From Boswellia sacra (lineage: Eukaryota; Streptophyta; Magnoliopsida; Sapindales; Burseraceae): 64,000 bases of DNA. The stretch covers positions 62,001 to 126,000 of the forward strand of contig SNVD02011186.1 of NCBI GenBank assembly GCA_013180625.2. Direction: 5' to 3'. Made by a program: the position numbers and the translations under genes. Of the stretch, positions 12,391 through 22,755 are shown piece by piece (position 1 is the stretch's first letter; each line of letters starts with the position of its first letter). The notes beneath the pieces are model-generated. The model ran no database searches. It had not been told where the DNA came from and worked only from the letters and a program-made list of their open reading frames with translations.

Positions 12391-15300
12391 CACTACAACA
12401 AATTGTACAATTAACCACTTTAAATTTACAACGGGATATATGGTGACTATGTAGAAAAAATTTATTAACCACATACAAGATTCTAACGTTGTGAAAAGTT
12501 ATTACAAATTGCATGCAACAACTTGGAAACATTATGTGGTTAATATTATTGTTTTTTACTACGTGAATTGGGTGGCATGTGGTTAATTATTAATAATGAC
12601 TACTTACCTCTACATGTGGTTAATGTTTACTTTATTAACAACGTGGACTCAGAGGCACGTGGTAAATATTTATTATTCTACAATAGGTATGAACACGTGG
12701 TTGATATTTATTTTATTCACAACAGGTCCTACAACACACGTGTTTGTTATTTTTAAAAGACCACAGTAATTATCATGTAGTTGATATTAATAATACTTAA
12801 ACATTGACTTATCCAAGGAGTTCAAAACACACGTATCTCAATTTTTGGTTCCCGCATGTGTAAAGTCGGCTCTTAACCTTTACATTGTAAAACCCTAATT
12901 ATTTTTCTCTTCCACTTGTGAAAGATGAGAGGAGTCACAAGTTTTTTCAACTTTAATTCCATTAAATGAATATTTCTTGTTCTTCATCTTTTTTGCTATT
13001 TAATTTCATTTTTCGTATTCAGTTTCAATTCCCTTCATCTGATCAGAGAGGACAATTTCAAGTAAAAAAGGTATGAACTCAATTTTTTTAGGGTTTTTGT
13101 CTTTGTTCTTTCTTTGACATGACTTTCGTTGGAATGCTATAAGAATTAATTACATAATAAAACCAGATTTTTTGAGGATTAAAAGAGGGTTGTTCTTAGC
13201 TGTCCATCGGTTGTAAAGAGTTTTATTGGTGTTGTAATTAAATTGAGTATCATTATGATTTTCTAGTTTTCGGGAATAAGAAGTATAGCAGCCGCTTTAA
13301 TTTGTGGACAAGGATGATTTATTTATTTAAAATGAAACATACAAAGTTCAGAAATAATCATTAACCATTAGGATTCTTTTATCGAAAGTGTTGCTCCTAA
13401 ATTAGGTGTGTATATTGTATAATATACTTTGGATCCAATTAAAACTAAAGTTGAGATCCACCATCATGCTCAACTACATACTAAAATATTTTAATATCAT
13501 TCAAGCCATTCATATATACATATATAATACACGCAGTTATATTAATTCATCATTGATAGCTTATATTATTAATATATAATATTGTTTGACTAAATTTACA
13601 GTGGAAGGTAGGTTGATTCTATTCTTTTTCCAGGTATTTTTTTTTTTTTTTGTGTTTTTTCCGAAGCAGCTGTTTCTCCTTCCCACAAGAGGCGCATCAG
13701 CTGGGCACATAGTTTTAAGGTATTTTGTTTTGTATATATTTTTTCTGTGTTTTTGTTTGTGATTTTTTTTATGGTGTTTGTACTGTATATAAGGGGAAAA
13801 CTAATAATTAATGAAAGATACTTTGATTTTATTTCCAAAATTGCAAGAAAGTATTTTTATTTTTGTTTTTAATCTTTTTAAAACTAAATCGAAAAACCTT
13901 TCAATGGAGAAAACCTTAAAAAATTAATGCATAAAATAAAATTATTGATATACAAGAATTTAACTTTACGGGTAATTTTGCTTTCTAATGAGTTTGAATG
14001 CCACTTTATTTTTCTTATGATATGCTTCTGGTGTTTATAATTTTAATACTTATGCGTCAATAATATGATGAACCTCTTTATATCTAGTTATTAATTTTTC
14101 TTCTTGGACCCTGAATCTTATCCCATTAGCATCGTTTGCATCAAACTAATCCTTCAGATTGTTTATTATCATTAGATAGAACACGATTAATTTGGTCTAT
14201 AAGCCAACTATTCAAGAAGATAACCGTTATTTTTTTTTAGAAACTTACAAATTTCTCTTGCTTGTGAATGACATAGCTAGGCTATTAATTATTCCAACAT
14301 GTGCAATATAGTTGTTCTTGTCGTTTTATTAAATGTTATTGTGCCCCAAAGCTATAGAATTATGTAGTCACCACTATGTAAGTTTTGTCTGCAAGTATTT
14401 GCACTTGATGACTTTACGCAACTAGGTTCAAGCCACAATATTTTATGATATCCTTCAACTTTTTAATTATTGAGATGTTTTCTTGGTAAAACTTTTATGA
14501 AGCTATAGTACTCTCTTTTTCATTTTATTGTCTTACAATGTGTGTGTACATTATTGGATAACTCTTTTTCTTCAGGCTTTTGGTTGTTAAATTGCATAGC
14601 AGTAGTTTATGGGGCCTGAACGAGAATATAATACTAGATGATGATGCATTAGAAATCTAAAATATGAAATTGTAAGTTTTAATATATCATTTTAGGTTTG
14701 ATAGTACGTTTGTAAAAAAAAAAAGAAAAATTGTTAGAATAGTCTTAGATACGATATGGCTAAAGTTTATATAATAATATCTCAAAAATTGTATAATATT
14801 ATTCATAAATTATATAATATTATCCATAAATTATATTTAATAATGAAAACTTTATTGAATAAAATAAAAGTGTAGTACATAATTAATTTTCAATATATCA
14901 ATATAAAAAATATTAAACTTATTACTTACTTATAAATCAAACTTTTTAAATCTAATATGATAGTTTACATCAGTAATGCTAGACTATTACTATATAAATT
15001 GTCACATTATATTACAAAGTCTAAATTATATATAAGTTATGAGTCTAATACTATTGTATTAACATATATTATGGTATATATTATGACTAGCTTTTATGTT
15101 ATTATAGTAATTTATACCGATTTCAAGGCATGTTTAACTTGATTCATATATAAAATTCCTGACATTGCACTTGCACTAACTCTTACTTATCTTCACTTGT
15201 TTATTTTATTGTCTCAACAATATGTTTCAAATACTCAATAAAAAAACAACAGTTTCAATCCAAATGTTGCAACCTTTTCTCAAGTAAGTTTATCTATCCT

Positions 15301-16412
15301 TACACAATTTATAAAATATAATTGTTAAATAAAACGTATGTCAAAAGTTAATATTGTTTTTTGTTTGTTGTTTATGATATAGATGTTCAAACCGAGTATT
15401 ACCTTTCGAGACGATTTCATTCTGAATGGAAAATGCAAGCTATTGCATTAGTTTGAAACAGGAGACGTGGTTGTTGAAGCTGAACTTGATACTACTAATC
15501 TTGAAGCTTTTGTTCATCACATGGTTCTTGGTCTAGATTGTTGGAGAGTTTGGGTCAAAAAAAGCAATTGTTAAGAGAGTTCCACTATACGACCTACAAG
15601 TGATATGCAAATCTTTGAAGACGCTTTAGGTAGTACAATAGTATGGCCTTCAAAATACATAACATTTGATGCTTAAGCAATCATTTGTTTAGTCTTTTAG
15701 GATAACATTACTTACTTTCCTTATGTTATCTTTAACATTTTAGGATTATTATTTGGTATTAAACTACATTACGTTAGATTCTTTATTGTTTATGTCATAC
15801 TTATAGAGATTTTTAAATTAAATGAGAATTGGTATTTTTATTAATTTTTATTGTTGTTGAGTATATCAGTGTTTGTTTATTAAAATTCATTTAGTGCAAA
15901 TTAAATTATTATAAAAAACCAAGAAAAAATAAATAATATTAAATATTAACAACTTACACAGTAAGTTAGCTGCCACATACACATAATAGTGGTTAATTAT
16001 AATTTTAATAAAGACAATCAACAACTTACATTCCCATGTGGTTGATAATATTATCTACCACGTCCATATATCATGTGGTCATTTAAAAATTTTAAAAGAC
16101 AACGTGTATATTATGTGGTGGATAAGATAATTAACCACATCAATAGTATTGTGGTTAATATAAAATTTGAATTAAGACAACTATCACATGCAGATGCAAG
16201 TAGTGGATGGGGGATAATCTACCATATACATTTGCACGTGGTTAATAATTCTAATCAACAACATATTAATTGCTTATTTACCACGTGTATTTACATGATA
16301 TAGAAGAACTAGGCTTTTAACCACTCCTTGATACACCACACACAAATATCAAGTGGTAGATATAATTCTACAACTTGAAATCGAGGTGGTAAATGTTATA
16401 TTTTGTTGTATG
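12391..16412. mobile_element. second CACTA-like element, about 4.0 kb, degenerate
   Basis: The left end is CACTACAACAAATTGTAC. The right end, reverse-complemented, is CATACAACAAAATATAAC, which matches if one C of the CACTA terminus is lost. Subterminal units of the type acatgtggttaat / accacgt are repeated at 12405-12790 and, in inverted and direct form, at 15960-16400. No matching target duplication is seen (aca versus cgt), so the right border is approximate. The interior is AT-rich with one recognisable relic at 15383-15676. No TNP2 transposase frame remains. Confidence 0.65.
15383..15676 (+). pseudogene. CACTA accessory protein relic (DUF8039-like)
   Basis: Reading through lesions gives CKLLH-stop-FETGDVVVEAELD, then FVHHMVLGLDCWRVWVKK, then FEDALGSTIVWPSKYITF before a TAA. 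The order of a Cys-containing start, a VVxEAxLD turn, a VH...L segment and a final ALGSxIxWPxxxI motif is what I know from the DUF8039-type domain found in plant CACTA and Ulp-carrying transposon proteins. There is a TAG where Trp is expected and at least one frameshift between WVKK and the WPSKY part. It is non-functional and serves mainly to identify its host as a CACTA element. Confidence 0.5.
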
Positions 16413-17415
16413 CGTGTAAAACTTTGCAACAAGTTGATTCATATATTTACAATTAAACACAGCTTCCTGGAAATTCTGACTAAAAAACAAGCTGCTGGCT
16501 GAGTCTTCATAACAGAACTGTCACCCTCTGATAAATTGACTGAATCAACTCAACGGCTAACTGAAGTACCCAGTATGAGCCTTGCATGTTCATTAATTTT
16601 AGTCCGTTCCGTAAGGATGAAGTAGCTCATTATTTTATAAAGGTATTGATTTAGTCCTCTTTTGGGCCAGGCCTAAAAAAACAACAATCTCTCATGGATA
16701 TATAAGACTAAATTATGATATCTAGACATAAATATAATCTGATTTATCGATATGATATAGACGTACATATTTTGTTTAATTAAGACTCAAACTGAGCATT
16801 AAAAAGGAAACCTTTTAGATGTAGTCAATAACTTTGATCTGCAAACTGATGAAATGTCCAGAATGAGCAGTTATTTCTTTTTTATTCCCTTTTTCTTTAT
16901 TTTCTGGTGGGTAGAGGATAAAGTAGTTTTTATTAATTAAAAACTTCTATCATTTTGAGAAGTTAAAAATCATTTTCTACAACCCCACAAGGATAGGGAA
17001 ACTTTGAAAGTGCTTCGAATTTTGGTAATTGAATTTATAATAAAACAATAGGATGGAGAAATTGGAATTTAGATCGCGTTTATAAAAATTTGAAAGTGAC
17101 TTTCAAGTTACTTGCTTCACAAGCTAATTCTTGTCCAAAAGCATTGAATTAAGCACAACCTGATTCATAGGCATAAGTAAACATTAAACTAAACAGACCA
17201 AATTACAATTTCGGAACAAATTAGAAAACAAGAAATCCTTGAGGTTGAGTCTTCAGCGGCTGGTTGAATTCTGAATGCAGAACTGTCATTTCATGTCAAC
17301 CGTAAACTGAAGTGGCCAGCATGACCATTTATTTATTCATTAAAAATTTTGTTCGGACGAAAAGCTTTGGAAAGAACAAGACTTTCAACAGTTCCAATTT
17401 TTCAAGCGTGACAGA
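16413..17415. other. spacer downstream of copy B
   Basis: No gene. Segments near 16495-16620 and 17245-17360 resemble each other (tgagtcttca, agaactgtcat, actgaagt, atgagccttgc versus atgaccattt), suggesting that 3' flanking sequence was duplicated along with the gene array. Confidence 0.4.
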
Positions 17416-18488
17416 TTAGCCAGTGTTCCTGAGGAAAGGGCAGCTTAGAGTTAAAGCTGCTGCCTCTTCAGTAGAGCTATCTATTTTAGCACCCTTCAGA
17501 AGAGCTCCAAGCAATTCTCCACGATCATAAAAGAACTCCACCTTCACAACTTTCATCTCTTCATCCACCTATTTTTCCCAAAAAAATAAAAAAAAAAATC
17601 TTATGATAAGTGAAAATTAATATCTATACAACACTAATTAAATTTCTTAAATTCGAACTTAATGATGACCACCAATCATAACCTGGAAATTCTTGGCAAT
17701 ATAGAAACAGTACCTCAAAAATGATGATGCCAAAGAATTCTACCAAGTCCCCAGTGGAGGCATGGCCTTTGAAAGGACCTTCCATGTAACCCCAGTGCCT
17801 GAACTTGCTGACAATAACTGGCGGTCCAGAGTAAACCTGGAGAATCTCCAAAGCAAACCCTCGTGGGAAGGTTGTGGTGAAAGCTGTATGAGATGATTCT
17901 GCTGTTTCTTCATCAGGGTCGTAGCACCTTAGCTCCTTCGGTAATGAAGTTTGAAAATGTGAGTTGTATCCTCCTCCAAGCTTTTTAATCTCTTCAATGT
18001 TCAGAGCCTTTCGTCCTGTAAATCAATCATGACGATCAACACATTCTCAAAATTTATTAATTCTTTGAATATATACTGCTTATAATTGCCTGCTGATCGA
18101 TGTAACTTAATTACCATTAAGGCTGAACATATACTTCTTTGGGTCAAGAATTTTAAAGTCTTGGATTCTTGTCTTGTGCACAATCTCAGTTTCCCATGCC
18201 TTCACAAGGTTCTGAACCTTCTCTTCAAGTGACCCTGGAGGCCATATCTTCCAGGCCAAATGATGCATACATGTTAATTAATTAGCTACTACTTAAACAT
18301 AATAATTAATCCCCATTCAAGAATAAGATATAGATAGAGAAGAGAGAGACCTTGGTTCTGCCTTCTTCAAAGAGCTTGTTCACAACTTCATAGTTAGGAG
18401 CCGCACCAAACCTCCATTGGGTATTCTTCTCTTCTTCATCGTTTAAAAATGCACGATAAATATCTCCCTCACCACCTGAAGATGCCAT
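17416..18488 (-). CDS. pathogen-related protein (copy B, intact)
   Basis: Four exons join in frame: 18351-18488, 18115-18247, 17714-18015 and 17416-17568 (138+133+302+153 nt, 241 aa). All introns are GT-AG. The product starts MASSGGEGDIYRAFLNDEEE. It has the family block NTQWRFGAAPNYEVVNKLF (about residues 22-40), WPPGSLEEKVQNLVKAWE spanning exon 2, AFTTTFPRGFALEILQVYSG in exon 3, FRHWGYMEGPFKGH, and ends CPFLRNTG. This is the plant pathogen-related protein family (barley PRP type), a soluble NTF2/SnoaL-fold protein of about 235-245 aa without signal peptide or membrane segment, induced by pathogens in some species. Its biochemical activity is not established. The length is normal and there are no lesions, so this is the best-preserved member of the three-gene array. 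The start has a TATA box about 95 nt upstream. Confidence 0.93.
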
Positions 18489-18578
18489 GTTTCTAAGCAG
18501 CTAACTTGCTAGCTAGTCACAGGGTAAGAATACAGAAAGTATATACTGAAATTGAAAAGTCACGGAAGGAACCTTAAC

Positions 18579-18586
18579 TATATAGG
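18579..18586 (-). promoter_or_regulatory. TATA box of copy B
   Basis: The minus strand reads CCTATATAGTTAAGG about 95 nt upstream of the ATG at 18488; transcription would start around 18550. The match to the copy A promoter (CCTATATAACAAGG) supports it. Confidence 0.55.
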
Positions 18587-18922
18587 TGGGGGGTAAAAAA
18601 GGTGCATATCATATCGTAATTGCTTAGCTAATAGCGATTAACTTATTAATCAGTATCAATATCACACTAAATCACCACGACTAAACATTTAAATACTATT
18701 AATACATGACTTTTATCTTATTTAGATTACTATAAAGTCTGTCCATCACATGGATTAACAATTTATTAATTAAAATGGGGATGATGATCATAAGACCAAG
18801 CACATTAATTGAACTTGGCAGAGGATACAACTTTCGTAGACTTAATATTTTAATCTCGAATAAAAATGGTTTTGATTAATTATTAATCAACTCCAAGGCT
18901 TTGGTTTAGTGATTAAAAAACA

Positions 18923-19053
18923 CCTTTCACCAAACCCGTGATACATCTCTCTTATTTTTTTTTAATCAAACTTATAAGGTATACAGAACCTTTCACCAGA
19001 CCCTTGATATACCTCTCTTATTTTTTTCTATCAAACTTATAAGGTATACACGT
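18923..19053. repeat. 66-bp tandem duplication
   Basis: The unit beginning cctttcaccaaacccgtgat at 18923 is repeated at 18989 (cctttcaccagacccttgat). Both contain ctctcttatttttt and atcaaacttataaggtatac. No function is evident. Confidence 0.8.
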
Positions 19054-19188
19054 ATCCTCCATTTAGAATTCAATAATAAAGAGATAGAGGGATTTATGAA
19101 TTTGAAAAATTATCAAATATTTATTCCTAATATTTCATAGGAATATATATTATTTCGGCTAATTTAATTTGTATTGTATTATGGTTTT

Positions 19189-19347
19189 CGTCGTTTCCTT
19201 GTTCGTTGGAATGGACAACCAGCCAATGATGATATTTGGCTTCCTGGGCTTCCTGAGGATGAGCTCCGTCGCATCAATTCCCATACTTTGGATTTTTACT
19301 TGTAGTCCCACTCGTCCGAAGATGAGTCTTTCTACGTCGGGGGAAAT
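19189..19347 (+). pseudogene. Ty3/gypsy pol C-terminal (chromodomain-like) remnant
   Basis: A plus-strand frame encodes RRFLVRWNGQPANDDIW, then LPEDELRRINSHTLDFYL, a stop (TAG), and HSSEDESFYVGGN directly before an LTR. The FLVRWxG...W...EL pattern is the chromodomain-like tail of gypsy chromovirus integrases. Everything upstream (gag, RT, RNase H, integrase core) is missing, so this is a 5'-truncated remnant. Confidence 0.6.
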
Positions 19348-19679
19348 TGATGTACCATGGCTTATTTTATTATTAGGATTATTATAGTCTTTTAGTGTTT
19401 ATTTAATTAGGGATCTTGACTTTTTCTAATTTGATTCAAACCAAATTGTTAGTTGAGGGATTTTGACTCAAATAAGGATTTTGAATTCCTAATTTGACTC
19501 AAATTCTAATATATCTTGATTAGTATAAACATAGGGTTTCATTGTTATTTTGTTAAACATTGATTATTTGATATATTAAAGGAATATTCAGACAGATTGT
19601 TGGTTGATTATGTGTGAGTGTAAGTAATTGTTGAGTGTGTATTTAATTTTGATTTGTTCTTGTTACGGGTTCCCCATCA
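19348..19679 (+). mobile_element. LTR (3' LTR of truncated gypsy element)
   Basis: 332 bp starting TGATGTACCATGG and ending GGTTCCCCATCA; the ends are the inverted repeat TGATG...CATCA. It follows the purine-rich stretch GGGGGAAAT, a plausible polypurine tract, and the pol tail. No second LTR is found in the window. Confidence 0.65.
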
Positions 19680-21665
19680 TAGAGGAGAGAAACCAAAGAT
19701 TGAGTTGCGGTTTGGAGGTTGCCGATTGCAGTTTGGGTTGCTATGGTCAGGAAAATATGAAAAACAGAGAGCTGGGTTGTTGTTGAGTTTTTAGGGGTTA
19801 TTGGGGAGTGTTTGGTTCTCTAGAAAATTTAAAAGAATGAGAATCTAGGTTTTTTATGAATTGGGATTTTTTTTTTTTTTGGTGTCTTGTGTTTTGTATG
19901 GTGCAAGAACGAGGTGAACGTGAGAGAAGATGGGGCTGAGTGTTGGTGATGAATGAGAGGAGATTGTCAAAATAGCTGGACACAGGGTATTTCAGCCAAA
20001 AATAGGTTCACACAAGGTTATTTTAGTCAAATATGGGTTAACATAAGGGTATTTTAGTTCTTATGCGCGCCTGATATTATCCCTTCGTGTAAGGGGTCCC
20101 TTTACCATTTAAGTTAACGGCAAAATTTAACATCAAACGGGCAATGGAATTTCTATTCTCCTAGAGGGGAATTTATCTTTGCGCCAAATCTCAGGGGTTA
20201 AATTATAATATTCTCAATTAATAATGTCTTTCGTTGAGCAGTGCATGTGCTGATGTGCCTCCTATTTTTCTTTAAAAAAAATAAAACAAAAGAAAAGAAA
20301 TATTTAATAGTATCTACGCATTTAGAGAATTGGAGTATGATTTTTTTCTTTTAATAAAATTATCCATCTTATTAAGAAAAAAATACGTATTAAAGTAAGT
20401 TATGACCAAAGAAATATTTATAATTTTCACTGAAAACTTTGATTAATTGGAGAGCACAACACTCATCTATGATGTAAAACACTAATGTTAATTAATCTAA
20501 TATTTCATGGCCACAAATTGAAGTATTAAAAGAACTATAAAAGTATTAAAAGTTTAAATTATGTCAATCAATTTAATAGTTTACAATTTGGGGTTAATTT
20601 TGTTTTTTCATTTAAATTCCTAAATTGAACTATTGCCATTGATTTTTTATATATAAATTTTTCAATAGATTTATACTATAATTAATTACAATTATAAAAG
20701 AATTATAATATTTGTTTCATGAGTTAGTTTTAGTTTTTATGTGTAAATTAGTTTTAGTTTTTATATGTAAATTTTTTAATAGATCTACATTATAGTTAGC
20801 TTAGGATAAATTTTATTTATTACATTTGAAATCAATTAATTAATTACAATTATAGCTTAGGATATAATGATTTAGTATATAAAAATGTATTTTAGATATA
20901 TAAAATATCAATATAATCAATTAATGAAATCAAAATTTTGGTATTTTTTAATTTAGATATGAACTCTGATATAGTTTGATTTCGCCACCCTTTTAAGCAA
21001 AGTTTTTGGCCTCGCCACTGGCCACCATAGGCGGCTAGAAGTAGAAGTTGAAAACCATAGATGGAGACTTGGTTGGTCAGAAATTCTGAGGTTGGTAGGC
21101 GCAGCCATTGGTTTTTTTTTTTTTTTTATAGAATAAAAAATATAAAAATAACAGTCAAAAGCATTTGTCTTTTTTATGATGGGATCTTTTTTTTAGTAGA
21201 ATTATTAATTGGTATTTGTGGTTTTACTGTGTTGTGAAGGGTCACAAAGTACTGGAAGTATATTTTGAGTAGTTTTATATATATATATATATAAGGAGAT
21301 ATTTGATGAGATTGAGAGCTGAGAGGAGAAGTGTTTTGTGCAGAAACGCACTTACTCGAAAACGTACACGGTAATTCAAAATTATTCAAGCTTTGTTTCA
21401 TATAATTTTTTGATAATTTTTAGCACTGAACCAATAAGACAACCAAAAATGTGGTACAATATATAATACAATACTGTTATGATCTTGATGAAACAGCCAC
21501 TTAATTATCATTTGAAGAAATAGTAATCTGAAAGTTGGTAAACTTTATTTCATGTGGATCATACACAGAGAAGCAAGTAAAAGAGTTTTTGAATCAGCTT
21601 ATACAAGCATGGATTATTTAACCATCCCATATTCGTCTTTCGTTATTAATTTTAGCCTGTGTTCT
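19680..21665. other. AT-rich spacer with old repeat sequence
   Basis: No supported gene. The part 19680-20250 has the moderate-GC look of decayed transposon ends, with phrases such as gggtattttagt and caaatctcaggggttaaatta. After 20300 it is simple AT-rich sequence with a short (TA)n at about 21278-21291. Confidence 0.4.
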
Positions 21666-22693
21666 TCAAGAAAGGCAGCTCAAAGCCAAGTGGTCTTCGG
21701 TGCCACTGACACTGTCCAATTTTGGACCTTTCATGAGACCTCCCAGCAATTCTCCACGGTCCAGAAAGAACTCCACCTTCACAATTTTCATTTGTTCATC
21801 CAACTATATATATTCCAACACAAAATAAGGAACTGAATTAATCCCATGACATGAAATTTTTTTTAAACAAATTAAATGTTAAAAAGATATGATTAATTAT
21901 ATATAGAGTACCTGGAAGATGGCAATTCCATGGAGTTCAACCAGCTCTCCAGTTGGGGCATGGCCCTTGAAAGTACCCTCCTTGTAACCCCAGTGCCTGA
22001 ACTTGTAAACAATCTCCGGTGGCCCAGAATAAACTTGGAGAATCTCCAAAGCAAACCCTCTTGGGAATGCTGTTGTGAAGGCTACATGAGATGAATCAGC
22101 GGTTTCCTCTGCTGGATTGTAGCACCTAAACTCCTCTGGCAACGACGTTTGCATAAATGAATTGTACCCTCCTCCAAGCTTCCGCTTTTCTTCCCATGTT
22201 ATAGGTTCCCTTCCTGGAAAATGTGTATAATTAAGTTAATTACTATAGCAATCAAATATTGATGATGCTTCATAGTACTGCAATAATGTTATAACTATAA
22301 ATATAAAAGAGTTGGTGGAGTTACCATTGAGACTGAAAGTATACTTCTTGGGATCAATTGATTTATTGTCTTCAAAATTTGTTTTATGGAACATCTCCAT
22401 TTCCCAAGTCTTCACAAGGTTTTGCACCTTCTCTTCAAGTGAGCCAGGAGGCCATATCTTCCATCATAAGAGTATATAAAATCAGACAAGAACAGATAAA
22501 TAAATATAAGTTAAGATAACAAGATTGAAGTTATATAGAGAGAAGGTGAAACCTTGGTTCTGCCTTCTTCAAAGAGCTTGTTAACGACATCATAGTTGGG
22601 AGGAGCACCAAATCTCCACTGGGTATTTTTCTCTGCTTCTCCATGCATATGAGAACGATACTTGTCTCCCCCATCAACACTTGAAGTTGCCAT
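21666..22693 (-). CDS. pathogen-related protein (copy C)
   Basis: Four exons join in frame: 22553-22693, 22325-22457, 21912-22213 and 21666-21803 (141+133+302+138 nt, 237 aa). The start MATSSVDGGDKYRSHMHGEA is preferred over an upstream in-frame codon because it aligns with copies A and B. Family motifs are intact: NTQWRFGAPPNYDVVNKLF, WPPGSLEEKVQNLVKTWE, AFTTAFPRGFALEILQVYSG and FRHWGYKEGTFKGH. The C-terminus differs: the frame ends LALSCLS where copy B ends CPFLRNTG. In the -1 frame the same DNA encodes FELPFLKNTG followed by TAA, so a one-base indel near 21680-21700 appears to have shortened the tail by a few residues. The core is complete, so the protein is probably functional. Intron positions and phases match copy B exactly. 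Confidence 0.9.
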
Positions 22694-22746
22694 CTTAATT
22701 CTCGGAAGATCAGTTATTGTCAATGAAGAGCTTCAAACGTATATCT

Positions 22747-22755
22747 AATTTATAG
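22747..22755 (-). promoter_or_regulatory. TATA box of copy C
   Basis: The minus strand reads GCTATAAATTAGA about 55-60 nt upstream of the ATG at 22693. Confidence 0.5.
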
